From Bacillota bacterium (GTDB lineage: Bacteria; Bacillota; Clostridia; Lachnospirales; Lachnospiraceae): a stretch of 29,527 bases of DNA. Positions 15,100 through 24,059 of the stretch are shown here, piece after piece. The notes under the pieces are model-generated. The model made no database searches. It was given only the letters and a program-made list of their open reading frames with translations, and had not been told where the DNA came from. Positions within the stretch are counted from its first letter, which is position 1. Each line of letters starts with the position of its first letter. Both the position numbers and the translations under genes were made by a program. The stretch covers positions 1 to 29,527 of the forward strand of contig JAFAEB010000307.1 of assembly GCA_023424235.1 (NCBI GenBank), given 5' to 3'.

Positions 15100-16455
15100 T
15101 TATAGATTTTTAACATATTCTTTAAATAGGCGACCTCTCTCTTCATAATCTTTAAACATTCCCCAACTTGCACAAGCTGGAGATAATAAGACAGAGTCCC
15201 CATCATTCGCGTTTTCAGCACAAACATCTAGAGCTTCTTTTAGACTTTCCACTATAACAATATTGGTGAATCCATGTCTTCTTGCTGTAGCCGCAATCTT
15301 ATCCCTTGTTTGACCAAGTAAAACAAGTAATTTTATTTTTTCGCCAAAAGCTTCCACCCATTCATCAAAATCAGATTCTTTATCATATCCACCTGCTATT
15401 AATAGAGTTGGGCTTTGCATGGATTCTATTGCTTTCATGGAAGCGTCTGGATTTGTTCCCTTAGAGTCATTGTAATATTTCACATTATTTTTAGTAGTTA
15501 CAAATTCAATTCTATGTTCAACCGCAACAAATTTGGTGATTGCTTCTCTTATACATTGTAATGGAACATCTAAAGCGACCGCCATAGCAACGCCTGCCAT
15601 AACATTTTCATAGCTATGTCTACCAAATATATTAAGTTCATTTGTGTAACATACAACAATCTTTTCATTATCTTTACTAAGAATTATGGTGTCATTATCT
15701 AAATAAATTCCCTGTTCTAAGACTCTTTTACTACTAAAATATATCACCTTAGTATTTAACTTACTTCCTAAGTCCCTAAGGGCGCTATCTTCATAATTTA
15801 AGACACAAACTTCATCAGCACCTTGGTTACGTGCAATATTAGCTTTCGCATTAATATAATTTTCCATGGTATGATGACGATTTAGATGGTCTGGTGTAAT
15901 ATTTAATATCGCACTAACATTTGGTTTGAAAGATACAATCGTCTCTAGCTGAAAACTACTTAGTTCAGCAACTGTAACAGATTCATCTGTTGTATTCATA
16001 ACCATCTCTGTATATGGCTTACCAATATTACCCACTACAAAAACACTATTATAATATGTTTTCATAATATCTCCAACTAATGAAGTTGTAGTAGTCTTTC
16101 CATTTGTTCCTGTTATACCTATAATCTTTCCTTTTGAAAAATGATATGCTAATTCAATTTCCCCCCAAATAGGTATGTTTTTTTCTCTAAATTTATTAAC
16201 AACATCTAGATCCGTAGGTACTCCAGGACTTAAAATCACCAAATCAATTGTATCGATAATTGATTCATCCATAATTCCAGTTATAATTTTACCATTAAAA
16301 TTTGTAGGTAATTTTTTCCTTAATTCCTCTACATCTAAGGTTTCATTTCCATCATAAACAATTATATAAGGATTCATTTGGTTTAATAATTTGCAAGCAG
16401 CAATTCCGCTAAGTCCAGTACCAAATACTAATATTGTCTTATCCCTAAATTCCAT
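15100..16455 (-). CDS. murD: UDP-N-acetylmuramoylalanine-D-glutamate ligase
   Basis: MurD adds D-glutamate to UDP-MurNAc-L-Ala using ATP in the cytoplasm. The protein (451 residues from the third of three tandem ATGs, 16455, which is seven bases from AGGAGG) has an N-terminal nucleotide-binding fold (ILVFGTGLSGIAACKLL), the P-loop GITGTNGKTTTTSL, NITPDHLNRH, the YYNDSKGTNPDASMKA stretch and the C-terminal LLSPACASWGMF motif. It starts within 16 bases of the end of mraY, so the two are co-translated. The neighbouring ligases MurE and MurF are missing from this cluster. Confidence 0.97.
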   Translation of the reverse strand: MEFRDKTILVFGTGLSGIAACKLLNQMNPYIIVYDGNETLDVEELRKKLPTNFNGKIITGIMDESIIDTIDLVILSPGVPTDLDVVNKFREKNIPIWGEIELAYHFSKGKIIGITGTNGKTTTTSLVGDIMKTYYNSVFVVGNIGKPYTEMVMNTTDESVTVAELSSFQLETIVSFKPNVSAILNITPDHLNRHHTMENYINAKANIARNQGADEVCVLNYEDSALRDLGSKLNTKVIYFSSKRVLEQGIYLDNDTIILSKDNEKIVVCYTNELNIFGRHSYENVMAGVAMAVALDVPLQCIREAITKFVAVEHRIEFVTTKNNVKYYNDSKGTNPDASMKAIESMQSPTLLIAGGYDKESDFDEWVEAFGEKIKLLVLLGQTRDKIAATARRHGFTNIVIVESLKEALDVCAENANDGDSVLLSPACASWGMFKDYEERGRLFKEYVKNL

Positions 16456-16470
16456 CATCATTCCTCCTGA

Positions 16471-17439
16471 CTAAATTGCCATTAAAGCCACTAAACAAAG
16501 TACTGCTGTTATAATTGAGAATATTGCCACTACTTTCGTTTCCGGCCAACCACTAAGTTCGAAGTGATGATGAATCGGTGCCATCTTAAATATTCTTTTA
16601 CCACCGGAGAGTTTAAAGTATCCAACTTGAATGATAACAGATAGAACTTCAATTAAATAGATTAATCCTACTATTATTATAAACAAAGGCATTCTAAGCA
16701 TATAGGCACTAGCTGCTACAAAACCACCAAGTGCAAGCGATCCAGTATCGCCCATAAATACCCTAGCTGGATAAACATTATATACAAGGAAGCCTAATAA
16801 ACTACCAGCAACTGCACATGTAATTGGTGAAATACCACTTTTAGTGCCAATTGCTATAACAGAGAAAAAGGTTGCTATTAATAAAGTAACACTACTTGCA
16901 AGACCATCTAATCCATCTGTAAAATTCGCTCCATTAACAGTTCCTAGTACTACTAAAAATAATAAGGGAATAAATAGGTAAGAAGTGTCTAAATAGCTAC
17001 CACCATTAAAACCACCAGTAAAAGGGATTAATACCGTTGTACCAACGTCTGTATAGTTTACTAAGTAATACCCAAAAATAGCAGTAACTAGTATTTGACC
17101 AACTAGCTTTTGCCATGCTCTAAGACCCATAGAACGTTTCATAACAACTTTGATATAGTCATCTAAAAATCCAATTAAACCAAAGCCTAAGGTTGAAAAG
17201 AGAACTGGTATCATATCAGGATATTTTCCTATATAAAATAGTGAAGTTATAATTATACTTAATAGTATAATGATTCCGCCCATAGTAGGTGTTCCTGACT
17301 TTTTCAAATGACTTTCAGGACCATCATCTCTTACAAACTGACCAAATTTTAATCTTTTTAAAAAGGGTATAAGTACAGGGCATAGCACCACTGAAGCCGT
17401 AAATGATATTAAAACCGGCATTAATATTTTAAAATCCAT
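16471..17439 (-). CDS. mraY: Phospho-N-acetylmuramoyl-pentapeptide transferase
   Basis: MraY moves phospho-MurNAc-pentapeptide to undecaprenyl phosphate, making lipid I in the membrane. The 322-residue protein has about ten membrane helices and the family motifs: the acidic pair in GFLDDYIKVVMKRSMGL, NGANFTDGLDGLA, VFMGDTGSLALGG, and MAPIHHHFELSGWPETKVV near the end. ATG at 17439 follows GGGAGG. It lies between the SpoVD-like penicillin-binding protein (68-base gap) and murD. Confidence 0.97.
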   Translation of the reverse strand: MDFKILMPVLISFTASVVLCPVLIPFLKRLKFGQFVRDDGPESHLKKSGTPTMGGIIILLSIIITSLFYIGKYPDMIPVLFSTLGFGLIGFLDDYIKVVMKRSMGLRAWQKLVGQILVTAIFGYYLVNYTDVGTTVLIPFTGGFNGGSYLDTSYLFIPLLFLVVLGTVNGANFTDGLDGLASSVTLLIATFFSVIAIGTKSGISPITCAVAGSLLGFLVYNVYPARVFMGDTGSLALGGFVAASAYMLRMPLFIIIVGLIYLIEVLSVIIQVGYFKLSGGKRIFKMAPIHHHFELSGWPETKVVAIFSIITAVLCLVALMAI

Positions 17440-17507
17440 CTTTCTTTCCTCCCAAGTGAATCCTCATTAAATTTCCTTTGTATGTAAACCCGCGAACCTA
17501 TTATATT

Positions 17508-19457
17508 CTATCCTAGGTACAGAATCAAGTCACTATTTATGTCAATCATTTCATCTGCTAATGGAAATTGTTCCTTGACAACTTCTCCTTCTCCAATAAC
17601 ATAAATATCACCAATTTCATAGTCTTTTAAAACAGCTTTTGCTTCTTTTTCTGTTAACCCAATAAGGTTTGGCATTTTTATGGTACCAACTTTATATTTT
17701 TCTAGCTCCGCCTCAGTATATTTTTCTTCAACACCTAAATATGGTAATACATTATCAAATACCTCTGATATAACTGGTGCAGCAATGGTACCACCGTAGT
17801 AAATCCCTACTGGCTCATCAATTAATACAATCGCTACTACTTTTGGGTCATCAGCAGGAGCAAATCCGATAAAGGAAGATATGTAACGCCCACTTCTTCG
17901 TGGAAGTTTTTCGGATGTAGCTGTCTTTCCACCAATACGAAAACCTGGTAAATAAGCTCTCTTACCTGTACCGTCTGAAACAACAGCTTCTAAAAGTTCT
18001 CTCATCGTATCTGAAGTTTCTTTTGATATTGCTCCTTCTGTGCTTTTATACTCTAATGTCTTAACAATTCTGCCCTCAGGGCTTTCAACCTTAACACCAA
18101 AATGAGGTGTTACAATATTACCACCATTTATAACAGCGCTGGTTGCAACAAGTAGTTGTAGTGGAGTAATTTGAAAGGATTGACCGAAAGAAATTGTTGC
18201 TAGTTCTACAGCACCAACATTATTCTCTTTATGCATAATGGATCTAGCTTCACCAGGTAGGTCAATAGCTGTCTTATTAAATAAGCCTAACTTGTTAAAA
18301 TACTTATACGTATTATGTATACCAAGTCTAGCTCCTAATTCCATAAATACTGGATTGCATGAATTTTTTATACCGTCTATAAAATCTTCACTACCATGGC
18401 CTCCTACTTTATGACAACGTATTTTTCTATCTTCTACAATTTTATATCCTGGGCAAAAAAATCTGTCATGAATGTTTACAACACCTTCTTCAAATGCTGC
18501 AGTAGCCGTTACGATCTTAAATGTAGAACCCGGTTCATAGGTATCACTTATACTAGCATTTCTCCACATATTATTTAGTAAATCATTTTTTTGTTCGCTC
18601 GTTAAGGACGTAATGTCCATTCCCTCTACCATATTTTCTGTTAAAGTATATGGATCATTTAAATTAAATTCTGGTACATTAACCATGGCATAAATCTCAC
18701 CATTTTGTGGGTTCATAAGAATCAACTTAACGTTGTTTGCATTTTTAGCTTTAAGTACTTTCATAGCAGCTTGTTCTGCATATTTTTGAATATTAACATC
18801 TAAACTGATATGCAGATTATTACCAGGTTGTGGTTCAATTCTATCTTCAGCAGCATTCTCAATTTCTACGCCGTATGCGGTTGTTAAAGTGAGTATTGTA
18901 CCATCAATACCTTTTAAATAATTTTCATAAGCAACTTCTAAACCAATAATACCTTGATTATCACTACCTGTAAAACCAATAACTTTAGAAGCCAGTGTTT
19001 CATAAGGATAGTAACGCTTGTAATCCTCATCCACCATAACACCATCTAAATCATATTCTCTAATCTTATCTGCGATTTCTTTATCAACATTGGATTTGAT
19101 ACGTTCGATGGAGGAAACCTTCTCTACTCTTTTTCTTACACTTTGTTCACTTAAATTTAGTTCTTTTGAGAGAACTGCAATTACTTTCTCTGAATCCTTT
19201 ATCTGACTGTGAATGACTGAAATCGTACTAACTGGTTTATTAATCGCTATTGGAGTGCCATTAATATCATATATAATTCCTCTCTCTGCTTTTATAGCTC
19301 GTTCCCTTTCATGGAGTGCCTTCGCTCTCTTTGCATACTCTTCAGATTTAAAAATCATTAAATATGTAAGACGTGCCATTAACCCAATCGCAGCAATAAT
19401 TACAACAAGAAATACAATTAATACATTCCGTCTATTAAAAGTTTTATTCCTAGCCAT
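17508..19457 (-). CDS. spoVD: SpoVD-like class B penicillin-binding protein with PASTA domain
   Basis: A 649-residue transpeptidase: short cytoplasmic tail, one membrane helix (about 12-34), dimerisation domain (50-210), transpeptidase domain (about 240-575) and one C-terminal PASTA domain (about 591-649). Active-site motifs are STFK (Ser311, Lys314) and SCN (366-368); the third is KTA (511-513) instead of the usual KTG, confirmed by the codons AAG ACA GCT. Two class B proteins in tandem in a spore former usually are FtsI for vegetative septation and SpoVD for cortex synthesis; the PASTA domain and second position favour SpoVD, but the assignment could be reversed. The gene starts 96 bases after the upstream one. 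Confidence 0.85.
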   Translation of the reverse strand: MARNKTFNRRNVLIVFLVVIIAAIGLMARLTYLMIFKSEEYAKRAKALHERERAIKAERGIIYDINGTPIAINKPVSTISVIHSQIKDSEKVIAVLSKELNLSEQSVRKRVEKVSSIERIKSNVDKEIADKIREYDLDGVMVDEDYKRYYPYETLASKVIGFTGSDNQGIIGLEVAYENYLKGIDGTILTLTTAYGVEIENAAEDRIEPQPGNNLHISLDVNIQKYAEQAAMKVLKAKNANNVKLILMNPQNGEIYAMVNVPEFNLNDPYTLTENMVEGMDITSLTSEQKNDLLNNMWRNASISDTYEPGSTFKIVTATAAFEEGVVNIHDRFFCPGYKIVEDRKIRCHKVGGHGSEDFIDGIKNSCNPVFMELGARLGIHNTYKYFNKLGLFNKTAIDLPGEARSIMHKENNVGAVELATISFGQSFQITPLQLLVATSAVINGGNIVTPHFGVKVESPEGRIVKTLEYKSTEGAISKETSDTMRELLEAVVSDGTGKRAYLPGFRIGGKTATSEKLPRRSGRYISSFIGFAPADDPKVVAIVLIDEPVGIYYGGTIAAPVISEVFDNVLPYLGVEEKYTEAELEKYKVGTIKMPNLIGLTEKEAKAVLKDYEIGDIYVIGEGEVVKEQFPLADEMIDINSDLILYLG

Positions 19458-19532
19458 TTAATACCTCAAATATCTTATTGTTTTATTTTATTACAAGATA
19501 TATAAGGTTATGAATAATCTTAAGCTTTCCTT

Positions 19533-19554
19533 GCTAATTTTTGTACAAATTAGC
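19533..19554. repeat. Inverted repeat at the stop codon of the FtsI-like gene
   Basis: GCTAATTT (19533-19540) and AAATTAGC (19547-19554) form an 8-pair hairpin just past the FtsI-like stop codon. No T tract follows on the minus strand, so it looks like a pause or RNA-stability structure rather than a full terminator. Confidence 0.4.
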
Positions 19555-21749
19555 TATTCATGGTTATTATTTTCCCCATCCATTTCACTAGGTATAAAAT
19601 CAGCATTAAACTCTTCGTTATTTTCCCATGCATCGTCTAATGGATTCGTTGAATCACTGTTATTTCCATTGCTATTATTCACATTGTTACTATTTTGGTT
19701 ATTGTTTTCAATAGTACCATTGTCTGAATTATCATTATTTGTATCAGTATTACTGTTATTCGTCTGACCTGTTGAATTAGTTCTATTATTCCCATCATCA
19801 ACATTAGAATCTACATTACCTTTAATCGTTTCTGCATCATCTTCATTCTTAGTATCTGAATCTGCATTAGAAATTTCATTATTATCTATTGTACTAGGTA
19901 AGGTTGGCGAATTTGCCCCTTGAATACTACTATCTGCTTCTTCCAAATCGTTCGAAGGATATATTTCTAAAAATGGAAGAATATCCGTTAGTATTCTACT
20001 TGTCAATTTGGTAGCAATGGAACTATCCGCTTGTATCACTACATTCGTTGGCTCATCTACTACAACATAAATAACTACTTCAGGATCAAGTGCTGGAACC
20101 GCTCCAATAAAGGATACAACATAAGTTCTATCAGCTCTTGGATACTTTTGAGCTGTACCGGTTTTACCACCTACTTGATAGCCTGCAACCTTTGCGCCAC
20201 CTGCAGTACCAGCTTCAACTGTTTGAAACATAGCTTCTTTTATAAAATTTGATGTTTCTCTTGATACCGTCTCTTTTACTAATACCTTGTCAATATTTTT
20301 AACAATCGCACCTTTATCGTTGACAATTTGCTTCACCATATGTGGTTCATAGAAGGATCCTCCATTAATAAGTGAGGAATATCCTGCAGCGACTTGAATC
20401 ATTGTTGTTGTAAAGGTTTGTCCAAAGCTACTAGTAGCTAAGTCTGAGGAAGTCATCTTACTCTCTTCAATTAAAATACCAGATGCTTCACCTGGTAAAT
20501 CAATACCAGTTTTCGTTCCAAAACCAAAAAACTTTTGATACTTATAAAATAAACTATTCCCTTCCTGTGAAACAATATTCATTAATGCATCATTACATGA
20601 TTTCATTAGTGCCTCAGTTAGTGTAATTAATCCATGGCCAGCACGATTACTACAACGAATTGTCCAACCTCCTACTACTTCGTGTCCATCACAGATATAT
20701 GTATCATCTTGCTTTATGATACCCTCATCTAGAGCAGAAGCTATTGTAAATGGCTTAAAGGTAGATCCAGGTTCAAAGGTATCACTAATCGCATAATTTC
20801 TCCACATGGTATTTAATGCTATTTGTCTTTCCTCTTCTGTCATCTCACTTATTTCATCTTTCGTATAAGCATAAGATAAATCAGTTGGTTTGTTTAGATT
20901 ATATTCCTCGTTAGATGCCATTGCGTAAATCTCACCATTGTTAGGATTCATAACAATAACACCAATATTTTTGCTTCCTATCTCTTCATTAAATGTTTTA
21001 ATATGATTTTGAACAATGCCCTGCACATTTGCGTCGATGGTTGATATTAGTGTATTTCCATTTATAGCTGGTTTCACTGTACGCTCAAGTTTTAATTCAG
21101 AATCAATATATCCATATTCACGTCCATTGATTCCATTAAGTTCTTCATTATAATATTGTTCTAGTCCCCAACTACCCACGTTTCCACTAATGGTAAATCC
21201 TATAATGCTACTTCCAAGAGTATTATAGGGATAAGCTCTAACATAATCTTCTTCAAACCAGACACCTTGAATTTTACTATCTGCTGATGCTTTATCTTTA
21301 AACATCATCATTTCATCATAAGATAATCCTTTTTTCAATATGACATATTGACTATTTGCTTTTTTTTCGATTATTTCATTTAATGCTTCTTTGGTAATTG
21401 TATCATAACTACTAGTTATCGCTTCTATTGTTGGTGTAAGATACTTCTCCTTGTCACTTAGCATATGTTTAACGTCAAGAATTATATTATATACTTTTTG
21501 ACTTGTTGCAAGAATCGTACCTTTTCTATCTAAAATATCTCCTCTTTTATATGGAATCGCTGATGTTTGATAGGTTTGCTGAGATAACACTCTCTTAGCA
21601 TAACGCTCACCATCGGTTTGGTTAAGATATACAATTCTAGCAATTAGTAGCAATAACCCTATTATTAGAACGCAAAAAACAAGCAATAACTTTGCTTGCA
21701 TTTTGGTCGTAAATTTCTTTAGTTTTTTTATATTTTTAGTATTACGCAT
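19554..21749 (-). CDS. ftsI: FtsI-like class B penicillin-binding protein
   Basis: A 731-residue division transpeptidase. It has a basic cytoplasmic tail, a membrane helix at about 20-42, the KRGDILDRKGTILA start of the dimerisation domain, and a transpeptidase domain with STFK (Ser329, Lys332), SCN (384-386) and KTG (529-531), all intact. Instead of PASTA domains it ends in about 130 residues of low-complexity Asn/Ser/Asp/Thr sequence, probably disordered outside the membrane. It would crosslink septal peptidoglycan with FtsW. The gene follows the FtsL-like gene by 26 bases. ATG at 21749 has only a weak GAGG-type site. A plus-strand frame over the tail is a shadow of the repeats. Confidence 0.87.
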   Translation of the reverse strand: MRNTKNIKKLKKFTTKMQAKLLLVFCVLIIGLLLLIARIVYLNQTDGERYAKRVLSQQTYQTSAIPYKRGDILDRKGTILATSQKVYNIILDVKHMLSDKEKYLTPTIEAITSSYDTITKEALNEIIEKKANSQYVILKKGLSYDEMMMFKDKASADSKIQGVWFEEDYVRAYPYNTLGSSIIGFTISGNVGSWGLEQYYNEELNGINGREYGYIDSELKLERTVKPAINGNTLISTIDANVQGIVQNHIKTFNEEIGSKNIGVIVMNPNNGEIYAMASNEEYNLNKPTDLSYAYTKDEISEMTEEERQIALNTMWRNYAISDTFEPGSTFKPFTIASALDEGIIKQDDTYICDGHEVVGGWTIRCSNRAGHGLITLTEALMKSCNDALMNIVSQEGNSLFYKYQKFFGFGTKTGIDLPGEASGILIEESKMTSSDLATSSFGQTFTTTMIQVAAGYSSLINGGSFYEPHMVKQIVNDKGAIVKNIDKVLVKETVSRETSNFIKEAMFQTVEAGTAGGAKVAGYQVGGKTGTAQKYPRADRTYVVSFIGAVPALDPEVVIYVVVDEPTNVVIQADSSIATKLTSRILTDILPFLEIYPSNDLEEADSSIQGANSPTLPSTIDNNEISNADSDTKNEDDAETIKGNVDSNVDDGNNRTNSTGQTNNSNTDTNNDNSDNGTIENNNQNSNNVNNSNGNNSDSTNPLDDAWENNEEFNADFIPSEMDGENNNHE

Positions 21750-21775
21750 TTTTATTTCCTCACATTAACTATATA

Positions 21776-22279
21776 TTACTTGTTTAATAGTTTGTCCATA
21801 ATAGATGAAGAATTAGAAGCTGGAATATTTTCATATTGTCTTACATAATCACTTAATGTACTTTCATACGTAATAACTTGATTGTCATTTGGATATACCA
21901 TACCTAATTCATTTGTAGCAATTTGATAGATATGATTTAAATCCAGTGAAGTATTAATCCTTGCAAGCATAGCTCCATTTTCATCCTCTAATTTTGCAAG
22001 ATTGCTTTCTAAGTTTGCAATATTTTTGTTCATAGATACGATACTAGATTGTACTTTTAGATAATCCACACAAGTAATTAATGTCAAAACAATTGCTCCA
22101 GTTAACACAAAAATTGAGAATAAATCAATACTTGGATTAACCATTTTCTTCGTTTTTTTAACTCTTCTTACCTGTGGTAATTTCTCTTCCTCATACCTTG
22201 GGAGTTCATGTAAATTTTTTGCTGCACTACCTTGTGTATAGTAATTTGCATAGGTTTTGTAATTATTATTCTCTTTCAT
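21776..22279 (-). CDS. ftsL: FtsL-like division protein
   Basis: A 167-residue bitopic membrane protein: cytoplasmic tail rich in Lys, Arg and Glu, one membrane helix (about 51-73), then an extracellular helix with coiled-coil heptads (about 74-107, with KNIANLESNLAKLEDENGAM) and a conserved-looking IATNELGMVYPNDNQVI segment as in FtsL/DivIC. It would join DivIB and DivIC to recruit FtsW and FtsI. Sequence identity in this family is very low, so the call rests on topology and on position between rsmH and the penicillin-binding protein gene, where ftsL always sits. ATG at 22279 follows AAGGGAG. Confidence 0.8.
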   Translation of the reverse strand: MKENNNYKTYANYYTQGSAAKNLHELPRYEEEKLPQVRRVKKTKKMVNPSIDLFSIFVLTGAIVLTLITCVDYLKVQSSIVSMNKNIANLESNLAKLEDENGAMLARINTSLDLNHIYQIATNELGMVYPNDNQVITYESTLSDYVRQYENIPASNSSSIMDKLLNK

Positions 22280-22402
22280 AATACTCCCTTCTTCCTATGA
22301 ATATTAAATTCTAGGATATTAAAATATTTAGCTCTTATATAAAGTTTTTGCAAATAAATATAAACTCATTATTGTTTGAAAAAAGTGTTTGAATTAATAT
22401 TA

Positions 22403-23359
22403 TTAGATTCTTTCAAAAACTCTTAGTTTTGCACTTTTAGATCGGCTGTTTACTTCCAATTCATCACTTGATGGTAGAATTGGTTTTTTCGTTATTACTT
22501 TACCTTTTGATTTATTTCCACATACACATACAGGAAAACTTGGAGGACAAGTACACGGATTCTCACTAACACGGAAGATGCTCTTTACGATTCGATCTTC
22601 TAAACTGTGGAATGTAATAATACTTAATCGTCCATTTGGATTTAATAAATCAATCATAGTATCTAGAGAATCCTTCAATACATCTAATTCCTTGTTTAAT
22701 TCAATTCGTATCGCTTGAAAGGTTCTTTTTGCAGGATGTCCACCATTCATTCTTATCTTAGCTGGTATAGCTGCTTTTATAACTTCCGTTAATTCATCCG
22801 TTGTTTCGATTGGAGATTCTTCTCTTCTTCTGACAATATGTTTCGCAATGTTTTTCGCAAAATTATCTTCACCATAATCTCTTATGATGCGATATAACTC
22901 CATTTCACTGTAACCATTAATAATATCTTTTGCTGTCATATCGCCACGTGTATCCATTCTCATATCTAGTGGAGCATTCTCCCTATATGAAAATCCTCTT
23001 TCAGGTGTATCAAGCTGATAGGACGAAACACCTAAATCTAATATAATACCATCTACTTTGTCTATACCTAACTCTTTAAGTACCTGTTTTATATTAGCGT
23101 AATTACTTCTTACAATTGTAACTTTGTCCTTAAATTCACTAAGTCTTTGGCTAGCAGCTTTTATTGCTGCTTCATCCTGATCTATTCCAATTAATCGTCC
23201 ATTATCACCAAGCTGTTTTAGAATTTCATATGAATGACCGCCACCACCAAGTGTACCATCTACATATATTCCATCTGCTTTCATGTTTAACGATTGGATT
23301 GTTTCATCTAATAGTACTGATTTGTGTTTAAACTCAATTGGTTTTGTGAAATTTTCCAT
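22403..23359 (-). CDS. rsmH: 16S rRNA (cytosine-1402 N4) methyltransferase
   Basis: RsmH (MraW) uses S-adenosylmethionine to methylate C1402 in the ribosomal P site. The 318-residue protein has HKSVLLDETIQSLN, the SAM-binding DGTLGGGGHSYEIL, GIILDLGVSSYQLD, RGFSYRENAPLDMRMD, AKRTFQAIRIELNKEL and ITFHSLEDRIVK, ending SRSKSAKLRVFERI. The ATG at 23359 follows AAGGGGG. It starts nine bases after mraZ, the conserved first pair of the dcw operon; the following gap to ftsL is 123 bases with no clear signal. Confidence 0.97.
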   Translation of the reverse strand: MENFTKPIEFKHKSVLLDETIQSLNMKADGIYVDGTLGGGGHSYEILKQLGDNGRLIGIDQDEAAIKAASQRLSEFKDKVTIVRSNYANIKQVLKELGIDKVDGIILDLGVSSYQLDTPERGFSYRENAPLDMRMDTRGDMTAKDIINGYSEMELYRIIRDYGEDNFAKNIAKHIVRRREESPIETTDELTEVIKAAIPAKIRMNGGHPAKRTFQAIRIELNKELDVLKDSLDTMIDLLNPNGRLSIITFHSLEDRIVKSIFRVSENPCTCPPSFPVCVCGNKSKGKVITKKPILPSSDELEVNSRSKSAKLRVFERI

Positions 23360-23368
23360 AAAGCCCCC

Positions 23369-23797
23369 TTAAAAACTTAATCCGAATTCAGCCATCTGGT
23401 CAGCAATCTTTGTCATATCAGAATAATCATTATTGCTATCCCATCTTTCTTTACTCCAGATTTCTATTTTAGTTAATACGCCTACAAGTACAATATCCTT
23501 TTCTAATGCAGCTTGCTCTCTTAATTTGGTTGGTATTAATATTCTACCTTGCTTGTCCACTTCACAAGTTGCTGCACCTGCTAAAAAGTAACGTTGTAAT
23601 TGTCTAGCTTCTTTTGTTCCAGGGAGATTTTTAAGCCCTGTACAAAGGTTCATCCATTCATCATTAGGGTATACAAATAAGCATCCATCTAAACCTTGTG
23701 TTACAACAAATTCTTCACCTAAGGTTTCTCTGAATTTAGAAGGAACTATTATTCGTCCTTTCGCATCAATCGAATGATTATATTCACCCATGAACAT
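23369..23797 (-). CDS. mraZ: MraZ, transcriptional regulator of the dcw operon
   Basis: The 142-residue product starts MFMGEYNHSIDAKGRIIVPS, the canonical MraZ N-terminus, and has the two AbrB-like halves (second: CEVDKQGRILIPTKLREQA). MraZ forms rings and binds direct repeats ahead of its own gene. The frame extends to 23809 but those codons are the AAGGTGGTG ribosome site; ATG at 23797 has six bases of spacing. A four-copy AAGTGG array lies immediately upstream (23828-23863). Confidence 0.96.
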   Translation of the reverse strand: MFMGEYNHSIDAKGRIIVPSKFRETLGEEFVVTQGLDGCLFVYPNDEWMNLCTGLKNLPGTKEARQLQRYFLAGAATCEVDKQGRILIPTKLREQAALEKDIVLVGVLTKIEIWSKERWDSNNDYSDMTKIADQMAEFGLSF

Positions 23798-23827
23798 GGA
23801 ATTCACCACCTTGTTACTTCATTTATA

Positions 23828-23863
23828 CCACTTAATACCACTTTACTCCACTTCACACCACTT
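23828..23863 (-). promoter_or_regulatory. Putative MraZ operator: four AAGTGG boxes, 10-base period
   Basis: On the minus strand AAGTGG occurs at 23863-23858, 23853-23848, 23843-23838 and 23833-23828, each exactly 10 bases apart, one per helix turn. MraZ proteins are known to bind short GTGG/TGGG-type direct repeats with 10-base spacing. The array sits between the -10 box and the ribosome site of mraZ. Confidence 0.8.
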
Positions 23864-23871
23864 CTATCGTT

Positions 23872-23900
23872 ATTCTATACTATTTATGGGAAATTATCAA
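23872..23900 (-). promoter_or_regulatory. Promoter of the dcw operon (mraZ promoter)
   Basis: TTGATA (23900-23895) and TAGAAT (23877-23872) on the minus strand are 17 bases apart. Transcription would start at about 23865, at the first box of the repeat array, so bound MraZ would block it. Confidence 0.6.
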
Positions 23901-23911
23901 GTGTAATGAAC

Positions 23912-23951
23912 AAAAAAAAGCAAGTAACTTTTAAAACTAAAAGTTACTTGC
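23912..23951 (-). terminator. Strong terminator after lgt
   Basis: GCAAGTAACTTTTA (23920-23933) and TAAAAGTTACTTGC (23938-23951) form a perfect 14-pair stem with a 4-base loop, followed on the minus strand by eight T. It ends the rpe-thiN-ychF-lgt transcript directly ahead of the mraZ promoter. Confidence 0.92.
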
Positions 23952-24059
23952 TAAATTCTACTTTTTTCGCACAAAATCTAGTGTTTATACGCTTTTTTTC
24001 TACAATTTACGCTACATATAGTCCATATTTATAGGATTGGTAAATTAGTCCTAAGACGA

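Noticed and set aside
15030..15227. Minus-strand 65-codon frame spanning the murD-ftsW junction
   Set aside because: Wrong frame over the end of murD and the start of ftsW, both secure.
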